Shown piece by piece: positions 33,376 to 46,573 of a stretch of 64,000 bases of DNA. The stretch's first letter is position 1; the number at the start of each line of letters is the position of its first letter. This DNA comes from Mimachlamys varia (lineage: Eukaryota; Mollusca; Bivalvia; Pectinida; Pectinidae). The stretch spans positions 14,506,757-14,570,756 of the forward strand of contig OX392543.1 in the NCBI GenBank assembly GCA_947623455.1, read 5' to 3'. The translations under genes were made by a program, and so were the position numbers. The notes beneath the pieces were generated by a model. The model saw nothing but the letters and a program-made list of their open reading frames with translations, made no database searches and was not told where the DNA came from.

Positions 33376-34615
33376 AGCATAACCATGTTAAACAGCAGTC
33401 GTTGTGAAAGTTTGTCACGTATCGATCGTTATGTATAAGTTATGCTGACGTCATCTTCACCGATTTGTTTAAATTTAGTTTGGATAGTTGTTTACGATCT
33501 ATTAACAGTTACGTTAACCACGTATCAAGGGGAAACACATTATCTTGACCACAGAGTCTTATATTGTCAAATGGCTCATGGCAGATACTGTATACAGGCT
33601 GTGTTTTTCTAATTCATTTGTTTGAACCATTACAAATAAATGGATTCGAAACCTCAATTAATTTCTTAGATAAATTAAATAAAACGTGAAATGAATTGAC
33701 ACCTGCTAGAGACCATCAATACATAAACATAAGTCTGACTCATCTGTGTATGTGTCTTACCTTAGCTGTGTGGCTGTATCCTTCGTTGTCAATGGAGTAA
33801 CTGAATATCGATTGAACTAACGCATAATATGATTTAAATAGTATTTTACCGACAAGGATGTGTTTTCCGCGGTTCGTTTGCTGCATAAAATTCATAGATC
33901 CCATTTCCTTGTTTTTCCTCGCTATTGTATTCTCGTCATCACTGTAATGGTAAGATATGTTGTTGTTGTAGTCTTTCCTGGTCGATTTAAAGGAGAAGAA
34001 GAACACATAATCTTCAGCACACGTTCAAATATCCATGGGACCAGGTGAAGCCAATCTAAACATTAAGTATATCACGCTCCGCTGCACATTCTGACACTTT
34101 GGCTACGAATAGGTATTGATATCGGATGAATGATTAAAAAGCTCTATATGGACCCTGATTTGATTGAATACTCTTGTTTTGTAGGACAGTCGGACGAGAA
34201 GAAAATCTTATATATAGATTTACGGATATAGTTCGGCTTATAGAAAGAAGTAGACATACTTTGACTCAGGTCTCAACTTTCTACAAACATCATGTATGTT
34301 CGTATCATTATGAAGAGGAAAAACATATTTATTTATTAATTTGTTATAAACTTAGGTAATCGACGACATGTAGCTAACTTGGACCACTAGACTGCGATGT
34401 GTTTACAGACCACTGCAAAAATCGATTATGAATATAAAGAACGCTATTGATTTAATACAACAAATTATCGATTAGAATTAAATATCGTCATTTCAGTTAG
34501 GATGGCAAAAACGTCGTATAAACCTAACATTTACAGGTTAATTACGCCACAATAACACTCTAAATCCATTTAATCATCTTAATCAACCAATTTGTTATTT
34601 ACACAAAAAGACCAG
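33376..34615. other. Intergenic, nothing recognised
   Basis: An 88-residue minus frame (33740-34006) and shorter frames show no family resemblance. No dispersed repeat found. Confidence 0.45.
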
Positions 34616-34830
34616 GACAGCGGTGGCAAAGTGGGTTAAGATGTATGACTCGCATACATCCAACAGCCCTCCACCACTGGGTCGCGGGTTCGAGCCCTAA
34701 ATTGCACAGTCGCGAAGTATTGGCTGTTTTTTTTCTCTCTTAAATTTATGCACAAGCTATCTATATAATCGACCAGACTCATTAAAGTTGCTTGAGATAA
34801 AATGGGTAGAAATTGTAACCCAGGTATTAT
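34616..34830 (+). mobile_element. tRNA-derived SINE, family 1-like head
   Basis: Good polymerase III boxes: A-like tggcaaagtgg and B-like gggttcgagcc, 50-60 bases apart, after gaccaggacagcgg. The body has gcgaagtattggctg and a long T-rich stretch. The tail differs from other family 1 copies, so it may be a separate family sharing the head. A true tRNA gene is unlikely because the acceptor stem does not pair. Confidence 0.55.
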
Positions 34831-34902
34831 GTACCTATAGTTTAAGCATGTGGCACATAACGATTTAGTGAAATTACGTCCTACAAGGTTTTAAAACCAC
34901 TT

Positions 34903-35193
34903 TGTGCAATAGTAAAGGTGTGTATGTGTCGGAGACAGGGTCTGTTGATGTATGTGTGACGGAAACAGGGTATGTTGGTATTTATGGGTTGGAGACAGGA
35001 TATGATGATATATGTGGGTCGGATACAGGGTATGTTGGTGTATGTGTCCCGGAGACAGGGTATGATGGTATATATGTGTCGGAAACAGGGCACTGTTTGT
35101 TGGGGTATGTGGGTCGGAGACAAGGTATGTTGGTGTATGTGGGTCGGAAACAGGATATGTTTGTGTATATTGGTCGGAGACAGGGTATGTTAA
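34903..35193 (+). repeat. 30-bp minisatellite, about 9 copies
   Basis: Unit is close to ggtatgttggtgtatgtggg followed by tcggagacag. Because 30 is a multiple of three and the unit lacks stops, long frames open on both strands and in several phases (the longest is 34902-35336 plus, 144 codons). These are products of the repeat, not genes. Confidence 0.9.
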
Positions 35194-35199
35194 TAAACA

Positions 35200-36107
35200 T
35201 GCCTCTTTGTAATAGAGTGGATCTGATGCCGACTCAATGGTACTTGAAATGTCATACCGATCACATCCAGCACACCACATCGCTCGATCGCATTATACTG
35301 ACAAAGCATGAAACGGTCGTTGTCGTAACCTTTTAATATAGAAAATTATGTAGAGAAACTACATTATAGTGATCTCTTCACAAATTATTTCATACTACTC
35401 CTCACATCTACACTGTATAGAATATATTTTTCTATCAAAGATGATCGTAATACACGTAACTACTGATTGTACAGATTTCGGTTGATCAAACCCCAAACAA
35501 GTTCTCCAAAGGGTGTCTGCTCAACTAAAAGTCAATTGTGTTGCAGCGTCAACGGAATCATTGGGAAGATAAACGTTGTAATAAAAGAAGTGGATAAAGG
35601 AGCAAAAACTCAGCTTACAAATCATGCAATTGTATTTCGACGATACAAAACAAGTTGTTTACAAACCGCGTCGATCGTACATGTATATACATGTACCCGT
35701 CAGAACTTGTAAGGACACGACAAGCTCTTCTTCAACTGCTCACCTCGATTACTACTTAAATTATGACCAACATGGACAGTTTACTATTAAGCTTTATCGT
35801 GAACATGGCGATTTAAATTATTAACATATTTGTTTCTCAAACCTATGGTGTTTACATACAGTACATAATGTAACAGTTAATTTGTTATTCTAAGGCTTGC
35901 TTGAAGTATAGTGATTTTTCTGGTGGATGTCGGCTACGTATACTGACCAACAAACCTACTACACAGGGATTCAAGAGATGCACGTTAATGAGGACTGTGG
36001 GCTTATTTTATGTAGAATTTGTTTGTGTCCTTGTTTAATGTAGAGGTGGACTTTTTTTAAATATGTTCATTAAAATCCTTACTTGTGATTCAGAACGAAT
36101 TAAAGTT
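35200..36107. other. Intergenic, nothing recognised
   Basis: Short frames only. acatgtatatacatgt near 35680 is a palindrome. Confidence 0.45.
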
Positions 36108-36287
36108 TACTTGTATATGACTAAAATTTACCTGACGGGGTTGTCGATGAAGCAAATGATTAAGACTCTTCCGGAACACCTGGTCTTATTCTGTTGTACC
36201 TTAACAATATCTCCACGTAAATATGTTCGTTCTTCATATATTGACCGTAGTCTTATCGATTTCGAGTTCGGATTATGGTTTTGTTGA
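36108..36287 (+). mobile_element. FB half copy, diverged
   Basis: Blocks tttacctgacggggttgtcg, ctcttccggaacacctggtc, cgatttcgagttcggattat and ggttttgttgacg lie in family order. One arm only. Confidence 0.75.
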
Positions 36288-36462
36288 CGGTACTACTCTG
36301 TAAATCTGCACTGTATATAATTTTTTTTTTATCAAAATTATCATTTATGATATTCAACTAGTACACTGTTAAAAAGTTTACTTTCATATTTTGTAGACAA
36401 TATGCAGTCTCACTTTTTCCGAGAGGGTTATCACGCAACAGGAATGGACACATTGTTTTGAA

Positions 36463-38850
36463 ATCCGTTACCGGCGACGCTTCATGCCGCTTAAAAGTCT
36501 GAGACAAGTTAAATAAGGCATGTATGGCCTCATACACAAACTATTTTGTTTCATACATTTGGCTATTGCAATGTTTTACTTTTTATTATCTTTATAAATG
36601 GTATCATTGATATTATGGCTTTTATGTAAAAGTCACGTAAACTGACTGGTCGGGACAAAATTGTCGATTTAACACTGCAACGTTCTCTTTGATTATGGTC
36701 AATGGTTTCAGAACGTCATAGAAGTAGGTTACCCTCCCGAAGCCATAGCAACATGTAATTTATAACCTCGTGTTTGTTGTTATGTAACTTAAAATAAAGC
36801 ACAACGGAGGAATCTGCTAGTGTTTTACCAATGATTAAACAAGACGTGATTGTGTTGTAATAGAGCATTTATTCAAATGCCTAAATTTCTAGCATTTAGG
36901 GAAAATGCCAAAAAAACATTTTGATATAAGATTAATAATATAACCTTATATGAAAAAAAAAATGAGTCTAGAATTAGATAATTTGCCACAAAAACTTGAT
37001 AGAGATTATAATCTGAAGCAAGTTGGCCCACCCAGCGATGTTAAAATGTTTACGTATGTGGCATCGCGAAAGATGTATTTGAGGTTCATTGAAGTTTTAA
37101 ATTCCGTTAGTCATTAATTTTTGGTCTACTGCATTGATCAGGGTCAGTGTCACAGTGTATAGAGTCACGTTTAATATCAACGCCAGCCGTAACGATACCA
37201 TCAACTCTTTTTCAGTCAAACGTGGCTTTCTGAATGTACGTCTATACATTGTTCACATCATAACAGTTTTTACTCTTTAAATGAAGTGTGAACATATGAA
37301 CCCTTACAAATGATCTTAATATAGCCTTTACCGAGGTTGTATAGACCGTGAAGAGATTTTATTTGTGGACGCCATGCACTAATTCGCTTCGAAGTGTTAA
37401 TAAGTGTCGGTTTAATAAAATTCTTTATTCAGTCCACTTGATTTACATTATACATAATAAGTTATCGCTAAGCCTCTTACTGATAACAAAAACAAATACA
37501 TTTAACTCATTCGTTTGCTAAATATACATATTTGTAACATTAATTTGTGTATAGTTATCGACAAAAAACAGTGAAAGAAGCTTTAAGATAAAAGAATACA
37601 TTTCACGACTGATACTTGTAGCTGAGAATAGTGTAATATATTCCAGGTAGTTTACATTAAATCTTACATAAATATTACTGTAGCCAGTTGTTTGTCAATC
37701 TCAATTATCTTCCAGATAGGCCTATATCTTAAAAACCTGTACCCCAAAACATATACGGAAGCAGGCGGCTCAAAACTGCTAATAGGGAAACTTGTTTGGG
37801 AAGAAATCACATGCAAATAAGATATGTAAACATCTCGTAAAGGCTACCCAAAATTCTCATTTGGCATATTTTAAGTTGAAAATTGTTAATCGAAACGTAA
37901 ACATATAGTGGTACAAATATATCACATACATACGTGAGTAACTATATAGTTGTATAAATAAAGACACGAAAAGGGGTGTTTAAAAAAAATTGCTTTATAA
38001 ATGACAAAACATCTACAATTAGCACATTCACGTATACTATATAATCGATGCTTATATTCGCGATCGTACAATAATGAACCCGTTACACATATTAAAATGG
38101 TATTTAGTCATTAATAAATTGATTAAGGAATGTTGTCATCTGAAAAAAAATTATTTCACTTTTTTTTTTTTGGTTGACAATCTTTCAAAGTAATTTTCTC
38201 TTTTTATTTATAAAAACAACGCTTTTTTTTAAACATTCAGTGCTCACAAAACGTGAATTCTGGTTAGACATTAGGGAAACATACAATTGAACTACTTGTA
38301 TTCAACACAGCGCTTTGATACTGTCTGAGTTTACACGATGCACGGACGAGTGTCGCTCACCCATATGCAATATTAATCGCGGATGGTGATAAAACAAAAT
38401 AATGAGTCGACAATAAACTTGCGAACAAAAGTTATGTTACTATATCTTAAATATATCTAAAATCATTTCTATTTCAATATATACCTTATTGAAAATGGTG
38501 TTTTTTAAATTTAAAAAAAAAAGGAAAATGATTATGATCCGATATACAGTTACATGTAAACATATCAACTTAGTAAATGTACCTTTGTCGTCGTCTGTCT
38601 CATCCGGGACACTTATATAACTCGTCGAGGTATAAACATCCAGGTGAAGAGGATAAATACGAATGCAATTTATATACAATTGTCAACTGTGTTTTCATAA
38701 AGTTCACACGGTAACACGTATTATATCACTGTTTTTAGCAAAACGTCATTCACCTGATCTGCTACCTGGAAGTCAGGCATATCTTAATAATCAAACTGGT
38801 GATCACATTTAATCTGTGCAGAATACTGTGCAGCAAACAAAATTTAAATG
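36463..38850. repeat. 2.7-kb tandem repeat, unit 1 (with two deletions)
   Basis: Matches units 2 and 3 closely throughout. It lacks about 65 bases near 37087 (present in unit 2 at 39354-39418), and its junction with unit 2 lacks the 353-base segment seen at 41191-41543. It contains no intact gene. Confidence 0.9.
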
Positions 38851-41543
38851 TTTATAAATGGTATCATTGATATTATGGCTTTTATGTAAAAGTCACGTAA
38901 ACTGACTGGTCGGGACAAAATTTATCGATTTAACACTGTAACGTTCTCTTTGATATCGAGTCAATGGTGTCAGAACGTCATAGCAGTAGGTTTCCCTCCC
39001 GAAGCCATAGCAACATGTAATTATAACCTCGTGCTTGTTATTATGTAACTGAAAAATAAAGCACACCAGGGGAATCTGCTAGTTTTTTGCCAAAGATTAA
39101 ACAAGACGTATTTGTGTTGTAAAAGAGCATTTATTCAAATGCCTAAATTTCTAGCATTTAGGAAAAATGCCAAAAAAAACAAAACATTTTAATATAAATA
39201 AATAAAATAATCTTATAGGCAAAAGAGGTGTGACTAGAATAAGATAATTTGCCACGAAAACTTGATAGAGATTATAATCTGAAGCAAGTTGGCCCACCCA
39301 GAGATGTTACAATGTTTACGTATGTGGCATCGCGAAAAATGTATTTGAGGTTCGTTGTGGACGCCATTTTTATATATTGATTTATCGGAAACGTAGCTCT
39401 GAATGTACTCCACTTCGCCATTGAATTTGTTAATTCCGTTAGTCATTAATTTTTGGTCTACTGCATTGATCAGGGTCAGTGTCACAGTGTATAGAGTCAC
39501 GTTTGATATCAAAGCCACCCGTAACGATACCATCAACTTCCTTTTCAGTCAAACGTGGCTTTCTGAATGTACGTCCATACATTCTTCACAGCATAAAAGT
39601 TTTTACTCTTTAAATGAAGTGTGAACATATGAACCGTTACAAATGATCTAAATATAGCCTCTACCGAGGTTTATAGACCGTGAAGAGATTTTATTTGTGG
39701 ACGCCATGCACTAATTCGCTTCGAAGTGTTAATAAGTGTCGGTTTAATAAAATTCTTTATTCAGTCCACTTGATTTACATTATACATAATAAGTTATCGC
39801 TAAGCCTCTTACTGATAACAAAAACAAATACATTTAACTCATTCGTTTGCTAAATAAACATATTTGTAACATTAATTTGTGTATAGTTATCGACAAAAAA
39901 CAGTGAAAGAAGCTTTAAGATAAAAGAATACATTTCACGACTGATACTTGTAGCTGAGAATAGTGTAATATATTCCAGGTAGTTTACATTAAATCTTACA
40001 TAAATATTACTGTAGCCAGTTGTTTGTCAATCTCAATTATCTTCCAGATAGGCCTATATCTTAAAAACCTGTACCCCAAAACATATACGGAAGCAGGCGG
40101 CTCAAAACTGCTAAATAGGGAAACTTGTTTGGGAAGAAATCACATGCAAATAAGATATGTAAACATCTCGTAAAGGCTACCCAAAATTCTCATTTGGCAT
40201 ATTTTTAGTTGAAAATTGTTAATCGAAACGTAAACATATAGTGGTACAAATATATCACACACGAACGTGAGTACCTATGTAGTTGTATAAATAAAGACAC
40301 GAAAAGGGGTGTTTAAAAAAAATTGCTTTATAAATGACAAAACATCTACAATTAGCACATTCACGTATACTATGTAATCGATGCTTATATTCGCGATCGT
40401 ACAATAATGAACCCGTTACACATATTAAAATGGTATTTAGTGATTAATAAATTGATTAAGGAATGTTCTCATCTGAAAAAAAAATTATTTCACTTTTGTT
40501 TTTTTGGTTGACAATCTTTCAAAGTAATTTTCTCTTTTTATTAATAAAAACAACGCTTTTTTTTAAACATTCAGTGCTCACAAAACGTGAATTCGGGTTA
40601 GACATTAGGGAAACATACAATTGAACTACTTGTATTCAACACAGCGCTTTGATACTGTCTGAGTTCACACGATGCACAGACGAGTGTCGCTCACCCATAT
40701 GCAATATTAATCGCGGATGGTGATAAAACAAAATAATGAGTCGACAATAAACTTGCGAACAAAAGTTATGTTACTATATCTAAAATATATCTAAAATCAT
40801 TTCTATTTCAATATATATACCTTATTGAAAATGGTGTTTTTTAAATTTAAAAAAAAAAAGAAGGAAAATGATTATGATCCGATATACAGTTACATGTAAA
40901 CATAGCAACTTTGTAAATGTACCTTTGTCGTCGTCTGTCTCATCCGGGACACTTATATAACTCGTCGAGGTATAAACATCCAGGTGAAGAGGATAAATAC
41001 GAATGCAATTTATATACAATTGTCAACTGTGTTTTCATAAAGTTCACACGGTAACACGTATTATATCGCTGTTTTTAGCAAAACGTTATTCACCTGATCT
41101 GCTACCTGGAAGTCAGGCATATCTTAATACTCAATCTGGTGATCACATTTAATCTGTACAGAATACTGTGCAGCAAACAAAACTTAAATGTGTGTGATAA
41201 GAAACTGATAAGAAACTAAACTTGTGCTTATGCAACTTATATTTACAGTCTAAACTGACATTCACTCGATAACCATTGCTCAACAGACTATCATTATCAC
41301 CGCATAACTGTAGTCAAACACGTAACAAATTTCTATGAGGTCGACAACAATACATGTGGGCGGAGCTATGCAAATCCTACAGTTTGAAACACAATTGTGT
41401 GACATCACCAACAATATACGTGGGCGGAGACGTTTCAGGCCGCTCAAAAGCCTGAGAAAAGTTAAATAAGGCATTTAGTGCCTCATACACATACTGTTTT
41501 GTTTTATACATTTGGCTATTGCAATGTTTCACTTTTTATTATC
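38851..41543. repeat. 2.7-kb tandem repeat, unit 2 (full length, 2,693 bases)
   Basis: Starts tttataaatggtatcattga and runs to the identical word at 41544. The 100-codon minus frame at 39234-39536 is open only here: unit 1 lacks part of it and units 1 and 3 both have a stop at the matching place, so it is not treated as a gene. The minus-strand frame around 40822-41019 (VYTSTSYISVPDETDDDKG) recurs in unit 1 and nearly in unit 3, but the whole unit is equally conserved. Confidence 0.9.
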
Positions 41544-44105
41544 TTTATAAATGGTATCATTGATATTATGGCTTTTATGTAAAAGTCACGTAAACTGACT
41601 GGTCGGGACAAAATTTATCGATTTAACACTGTAACGTTCTCTTTGATATCGAGTCAATGGTGTCAGAACGTCATAGCAGTAGGTTTCCCTCCCGAAGCCA
41701 TAGCAACATGTAATTATAACCTCGTGTTTGTTGTTATGTAACTGAAAAATAAAGCACACCAGGGGAATCTGCCTGTTTTTTGCCAAAGATTAAACAAGAC
41801 GTATTTGTGTTGTAAAAGAGCATTTATTCAAATGCCTAAAATTCTAGCATTAAGGAAAAATGCCAAAAAAAAACAATTTTAATATAAATTAATAAAATAA
41901 TCTTATAGGCAAAATAAGTGTGACTAGAATAAGATAATTTGCCACGAAAACTTGATAGAGATTATAATCTGAAGCAAGTTGGCCCACCCAGAGATGTTAC
42001 AATGTTTACGTATGTGGCATCGCGAAAAATGTATTTGAGGTTCGTTGTGGCCGCCATTTTTAGATAGTGATTTATCGGAAACGTAGGTCTGAATGTACTC
42101 CACTTCGCCATTGAAGTTTTAAATTTCGTTAGTCATTAATTTTTGGTCTACTGCATTGATCAGGGTCAGTGTCACAGTGTATAGAGTCACGTTTGATATC
42201 CACGCCACCCGTAACGATACCATCAACTTCCTTTTCAGTCAAACGTGGCTTTCTGAATGTACGTCCATACATTGTTCACATCATAAAAGTTTTTACTCTT
42301 TAAATGAAGTGTGAACATATGAACCCTTACAAATGATCTAAATATAGCCTCTACCGAGGTTGTATAGACCGTGAAGAGATTTTATTTGTGGACGCCATGC
42401 ACTAATTCGCATCGAAGTGTTAATAGGTGTCGGTTAAATAAAATTCTTTATTCAGTCCACTTGATTTACATTATACATAATAAGTTATCTCTAAGCCTCC
42501 TACTGATAACAAAACAAATACATTTAACTCATTCGTTTGCTAAATATACATATTTGTAACATTAATTTGTGTATATTTATCGACAAAAAACAGTGAAAGA
42601 AGCTTTAAGATAAAAGAATACATTTCACGACTGATACTTGTAGCTGAGAATAGTGTAATATATTCCAGGTAGTTTACATTAAATCTTACATAAATATTAC
42701 TGTAGCCTGTTGTTTGTCAATCTCAATTATCTTCCAGATAGGCTTATATCTGAAAAACCTGTACCCCAAAACATATACGGAAGCAGGCGGCTCAAAACTG
42801 CTAAATAGGGAAACTTGTTTGGGAAGAAATCACATGCAAATAAGATATGTAAACATCTCGTAAAGGCTACCCAAAATTCTTATTTGGCATATTTTTAGTT
42901 GAAAAATGGTAATCGAAACGTAAACATATAGTGGTACAAATATATCATGCACGTACGTGAGTAACTATATAGTTGTATAAATAAAGACACGAAAAGGGGT
43001 GTTTAAAATAAATTGCTTTATAAATGACAAAACATCTACAATTAGCACATTCACGTATACTATATAATCGATGCTTATATTCGCGATCGTACAATAATGA
43101 ACCCGTTACACATATTAAGATGGTATTTAGTCATTAATAAATTGATTAAGGAATGATCTCATCTGAAAAAAAATTATTTCACTTTTTTTTTTTGGTTGAC
43201 AATCTTTCAAAGTAATTTTCTCTTTTTATTTATAAAAACAACGCTTTTTCTAAACATTCAGTGCTCACAAAACGTGAATTCTGGTTAGACATTAGGGAAA
43301 CATACAATTGAACTACTTGTATTCAACACAGCGCTTTGATACTGTCTGAGTTTACACGATGCACGGACGAGTGTCGCTCACCCATATGCAATATTAATCG
43401 CGGATGGTGATAAAACAAAATAATGAGTCGACAATAAACTTGCGAACAAAAGTTATGTTACTATATCTAAAATATATCTAAAATCATTTCTATTTCAATA
43501 TATACCTTATTGAAAATGGTGTTTTTTAAATTAAAAAAAAAGAAGGAAAATGATTATGATCCGATATACAGTTAAACATAGCAACTTTGTACATGTACCT
43601 TTGTCGTCGTCTGTCTCATCCGGGACACTTATATAACTCGTCGAGGTATTAACATCCAGGTGAAGAGGATAAATACGAATGCAATTTATATACAATTGTC
43701 AAATGTGTTTTCATAAAGTTCACACGGTAACACGTATTATATCGCTGTTTTTAGCAAAACGTTATTCACCTAATCTGCTACCTGGAAGTCAGGCATATCT
43801 TAATACTCAATCTGGTGATCACATTTAAACTGTGCAGAATACTGTGCAGCAAACAAAATTTAAATGTGAGTGATAAGAAACTGATAAGAAACTAAACTTG
43901 TGCTTATGCAACTTATATTTACAGTCTAAACTGACATTCACTCGATAACCATTGCTCAACAGACTATCATTATCACCGCATAACTGTAGTCAAGCACGTG
44001 ACAAATTTCTATGAGGTCGACAACAATACATGTGGGCGGAGCTATGCAAATCCTACAGTTTGAAATACAATTGTGTGACGTCACCAACAATATACGTGGG
44101 CGGAG
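41544..44105. repeat. 2.7-kb tandem repeat, unit 3
   Basis: Follows unit 2 without spacer. Homology stops after caacaatatacgtgggcgga near 44105, where unit 2 continues as gacgtttcaggccgctc and unit 3 as gcttggaaattg. Small indels and substitutions separate it from unit 2. Confidence 0.9.
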
Positions 44106-44252
44106 CTTGGAAATTGCATGCTGTTACATTTATTGAACCATTCCCACGTTTATTAGTTTTGAAAGGAAATCTGTGTCCGAAGATTTGACTATAATGAACA
44201 AAATAGTTAAGAACATTTAACAGAAAGATACTGTTAATAAAAGGATAACGGA

Positions 44253-44302
44253 AAATGGAAAACGGGTAAATTCAATATGTATCATTTACCCGTTTTCCAT
44301 TG
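44253..44302. repeat. Perfect 17-bp hairpin
   Basis: aatggaaaacgggtaaa and its reverse complement tttacccgttttccatt flank a loop of about 14 bases. Isolated, with no adjacent gene. Confidence 0.8.
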
Positions 44303-44341
44303 TAGTTATCCCCCGATAACCTAAACAAAATAGAAAGTTAA

Positions 44342-44721
44342 CCCTGAAATATACGTAACTTCAAGAAATTTCTCGGGATTCTGAAAAATTATGAAAAAAT
44401 AAAACAGTTGATTACCTTGCAAAATTAAGTCTAAAACGAAGTAAACCCGAGCAAGAAACTCTTGACAGAAAAATCCTAACAATTGAAAATAATTCAAGTG
44501 TGGCCCACTTCAACAACAAGCCGAAGTTAGAAGACAGTTCAAAATGGACGCGTGTTCACAAATACTGAGTTTCAACTGCTGCTGCTGTACCAGTAACCGC
44601 GTAAGAATTCATCTTGAATAAGGCTGATATCAGTTAATCTTAACCAAATCTATTAATATAAAAAAAGTTATAATGCGTGTTTTCGCTTCAAGATTTGCAG
44701 AAATTTACGTATATTGGGCCT
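44342..44721. mobile_element. TTAA MITE family A copy
   Basis: TTAA at 44338-44341 and 44722-44725. The right end (aatttacgtatattgggcc) is well kept; the left end (ccctgaaatatacgtaactt) is slightly worn. Internal blocks match 18995-19386 in the same orientation. Confidence 0.85.
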
Positions 44722-44981
44722 TTAACTGTCTCCATAGAAACACAAATATCGATAGTCTTGCTTTACTGCCACCGTGATTTACGATAATTGGGTTTCATTT
44801 ATAGAATTATAAATGGTTAAATTAGCCATTGTGATACGTCAAAGTCACAGTATAAAGCTGATATTTCGACGCAAAATCTCTCATAATTACACTACCAAAT
44901 AATGCAAAAGTAACAGGAAATTTTGTGAATTCTACCATAGATTTAAACATCCTAGCATACAGCAGCGTATATAACAAAAAT

Positions 44982-45178
44982 CAGAGAAAACCAAAGCGTC
45001 AACAAAACTATAAGCCGAACTCAAAATCGATTAAACTGAGGCAAAAGGGGAACAAAGGAAAGATTTACATGGAGTCTCTCGAAAAAGCACAAGAGAATAA
45101 GACCAGGTGTTCCGAAGAGTAAGCGTCTTTTGCTTCATCGACGACACCAGCAATGTAAATCTTGGTCAAATCAAGATA
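44982..45178 (-). mobile_element. FB half copy
   Basis: Starts cagagaaaaccaaagcgtca and holds aagatttacatggagtctct, gaccaggtgttccg and atcgacgacaccagcaatgt. It stops about ten bases before the inverted repeat of the Penelope-like fragment. Confidence 0.8.
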
Positions 45179-45186
45179 ACAGGTAG

Positions 45187-45543
45187 ACAGAGGGACGGGT
45201 AGGATGTTTACCCATTCCGCCCCGTATTGGATGTGGAAGACGTAGAAGACATGGAACAGCAAGTCTACACCAGACATACTAGAAAAACATCAGAAACAAT
45301 ATAACAAATCAGCTATCACAGACCATGCCAACATACACACCCATATCATTGACTGGAACAACTCCAAAGTGTTGGAAAGGGAAGAAAACTGGAGAATGAG
45401 GAAAATTAAAGAATCTATATGGATTAGGAAGGAAGGGGAATCATTGAACAGAGACGAGGGGGACACCAGTTAAGTCATCTTAATGACCTTATTTTAACAT
45501 CCAATAAGGGGTGGAATGGGTGAACATCCTACCCGTCCCTCTT
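45187..45543. repeat. 46-bp inverted repeats enclosing the Penelope-like fragment
   Basis: agagggacgggtaggatgtt, then (t/c)acccattcc(g/a)cccc..tattggatgt, at 45189-45236 pairs with its reverse complement at 45497-45543. The coding remnant lies entirely between the arms. Confidence 0.8.
45253..45473 (+). pseudogene. C-terminal fragment of a Penelope-like retroelement
   Basis: The frame reads STPDILEKHQKQYNKSAITD, then HANIHTHIIDWNNSKVLERE, then ENWRMRKIKESIWIRKEGES and LNRDEGDTS before a stop at 45471-45473. The pattern SAITDHA..HIIDW...KVLERE..W..RKIKESIWIRK....LNRDEG is, from memory, the region at the C-terminus of Penelope-like proteins that follows the reverse transcriptase and includes the GIY-YIG endonuclease. 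The reverse transcriptase and the start of the endonuclease are absent, so it cannot act alone. Family placement rests on this one motif. Confidence 0.75.
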
Positions 45544-46079
45544 TACCTGTAGTACTAGAGTACATTTGGACGAAATTCGCGCTACGTTTTTGACAGCTGA
45601 CTTCTCTAACTCGCCCTATTTTGGGTAGTGAGCCGATTTCAGATGTCAGAACACCGACACTCGGCTATTGTACTATTTGCTTGACAAAGGAAACAGACGT
45701 TTTCGAAAGCTCGCAAATTAAGTTTTCAATTCCTGTTTGTGTTCAAAACAATCTCAGTATATAGAAAATTGCTGAATTGAAAAAAAAAAACATTTGTCTC
45801 CCCTTATACATGTACCTTATATCCTTCATAATTCCAATTCCAAAATGTGAAGCACTTAATAAATGTAACATTTGACCTTAACCTATATCCTAGACCTTTA
45901 ACCATGTGACCTTGAACCTCGGACATCTGTTTTTATTCTGACCAACTTGCGATCATAGTGTCATAACAAAATATCAATCAGTAAAAATAAATGGACAGAC
46001 AGACAGATGGACGGACAAGTTTATCACTATAGGGCACCCTCATCGATGATGTGCCCTAATTGCCTTGATGTTTGTTCAA
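45544..46079 (+). repeat. Probable dispersed repeat with GACA-rich tail
   Basis: The segment runs through ctttaaccatgtgaccttg to a ggacagacagacagatggac tract and then a hairpin, tagggcac...gtgcccta (46030-46059). Such ground-plan tails are common in bivalve dispersed repeats, from memory. Only one copy lies here. Confidence 0.4.
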
Positions 46080-46510
46080 TTATTGTTACATTTGTATAAC
46101 TAGACAGTGAGGGTGAGCTTGCATCAACTTGGCGTACACCTTTGAATGTTTGAAAAAAAATTTTTTTTTTTACCTTTCGGTTAATGTAACACTAGCCTAA
46201 TGACAGTCCTCTGCACATCGTCTATGGATGCAGGTATACTAACGTTTTGCCAATATTTGTTTAACGGTTTAAAAAGTATTGCCCGGATAAGATTTATTAA
46301 AAAAAACACACTTATTTGACAACCGAGAGGTCAAGGTCACAGTGACATAACGACAGTGCAAAGCACAACTGTTGAAGGTGATGTATGTATACTGAAAGTT
46401 TCGTCAAGATATCTTCAACGATTTAGAAGTTTTGACCCGGACAAGAATTATAAGAAGAACAAGAACCAGAACCAGAGCCGGAACTATTATAATATGTCTC
46501 CCTTCATTCG
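46080..46510 (+). repeat. Two-part dispersed repeat candidate
   Basis: Two parts resemble each other. One has ggtatactaacgttttgcca, tttaacggtttaaaaagtat and tgcccggataag. The other has tatactgaaagtttcgtcaa, tcaacgatttagaagttttg and acccggacaag. A gaggtcaaggtcacagtgac motif lies between them. The tail is (aag/aac)-rich. No coding capacity. Confidence 0.5.
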
Positions 46511-46573
46511 AAAAAAATCTTTTAAAAATATATAGTCGATATGATTGATACATTTAGTTCTGACAAATACATT

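Noticed and set aside
34620..34700. tRNA gene with good A and B boxes
   Set aside because: The ends do not form an acceptor stem and SINE-type sequence follows directly. The same applies to the heads at 6740-6803, 12860-12925, 46860-46924 and 51563-51630.
34891..35336. Protein gene of about 130-144 residues on either strand
   Set aside because: It lies in a 30-bp minisatellite; frames are open on both strands because the unit is a multiple of three without stops.
39234..39536. 100-residue minus-strand gene in the 2.7-kb repeat
   Set aside because: The other two units carry a stop at the matching position and unit 1 lacks part of it.
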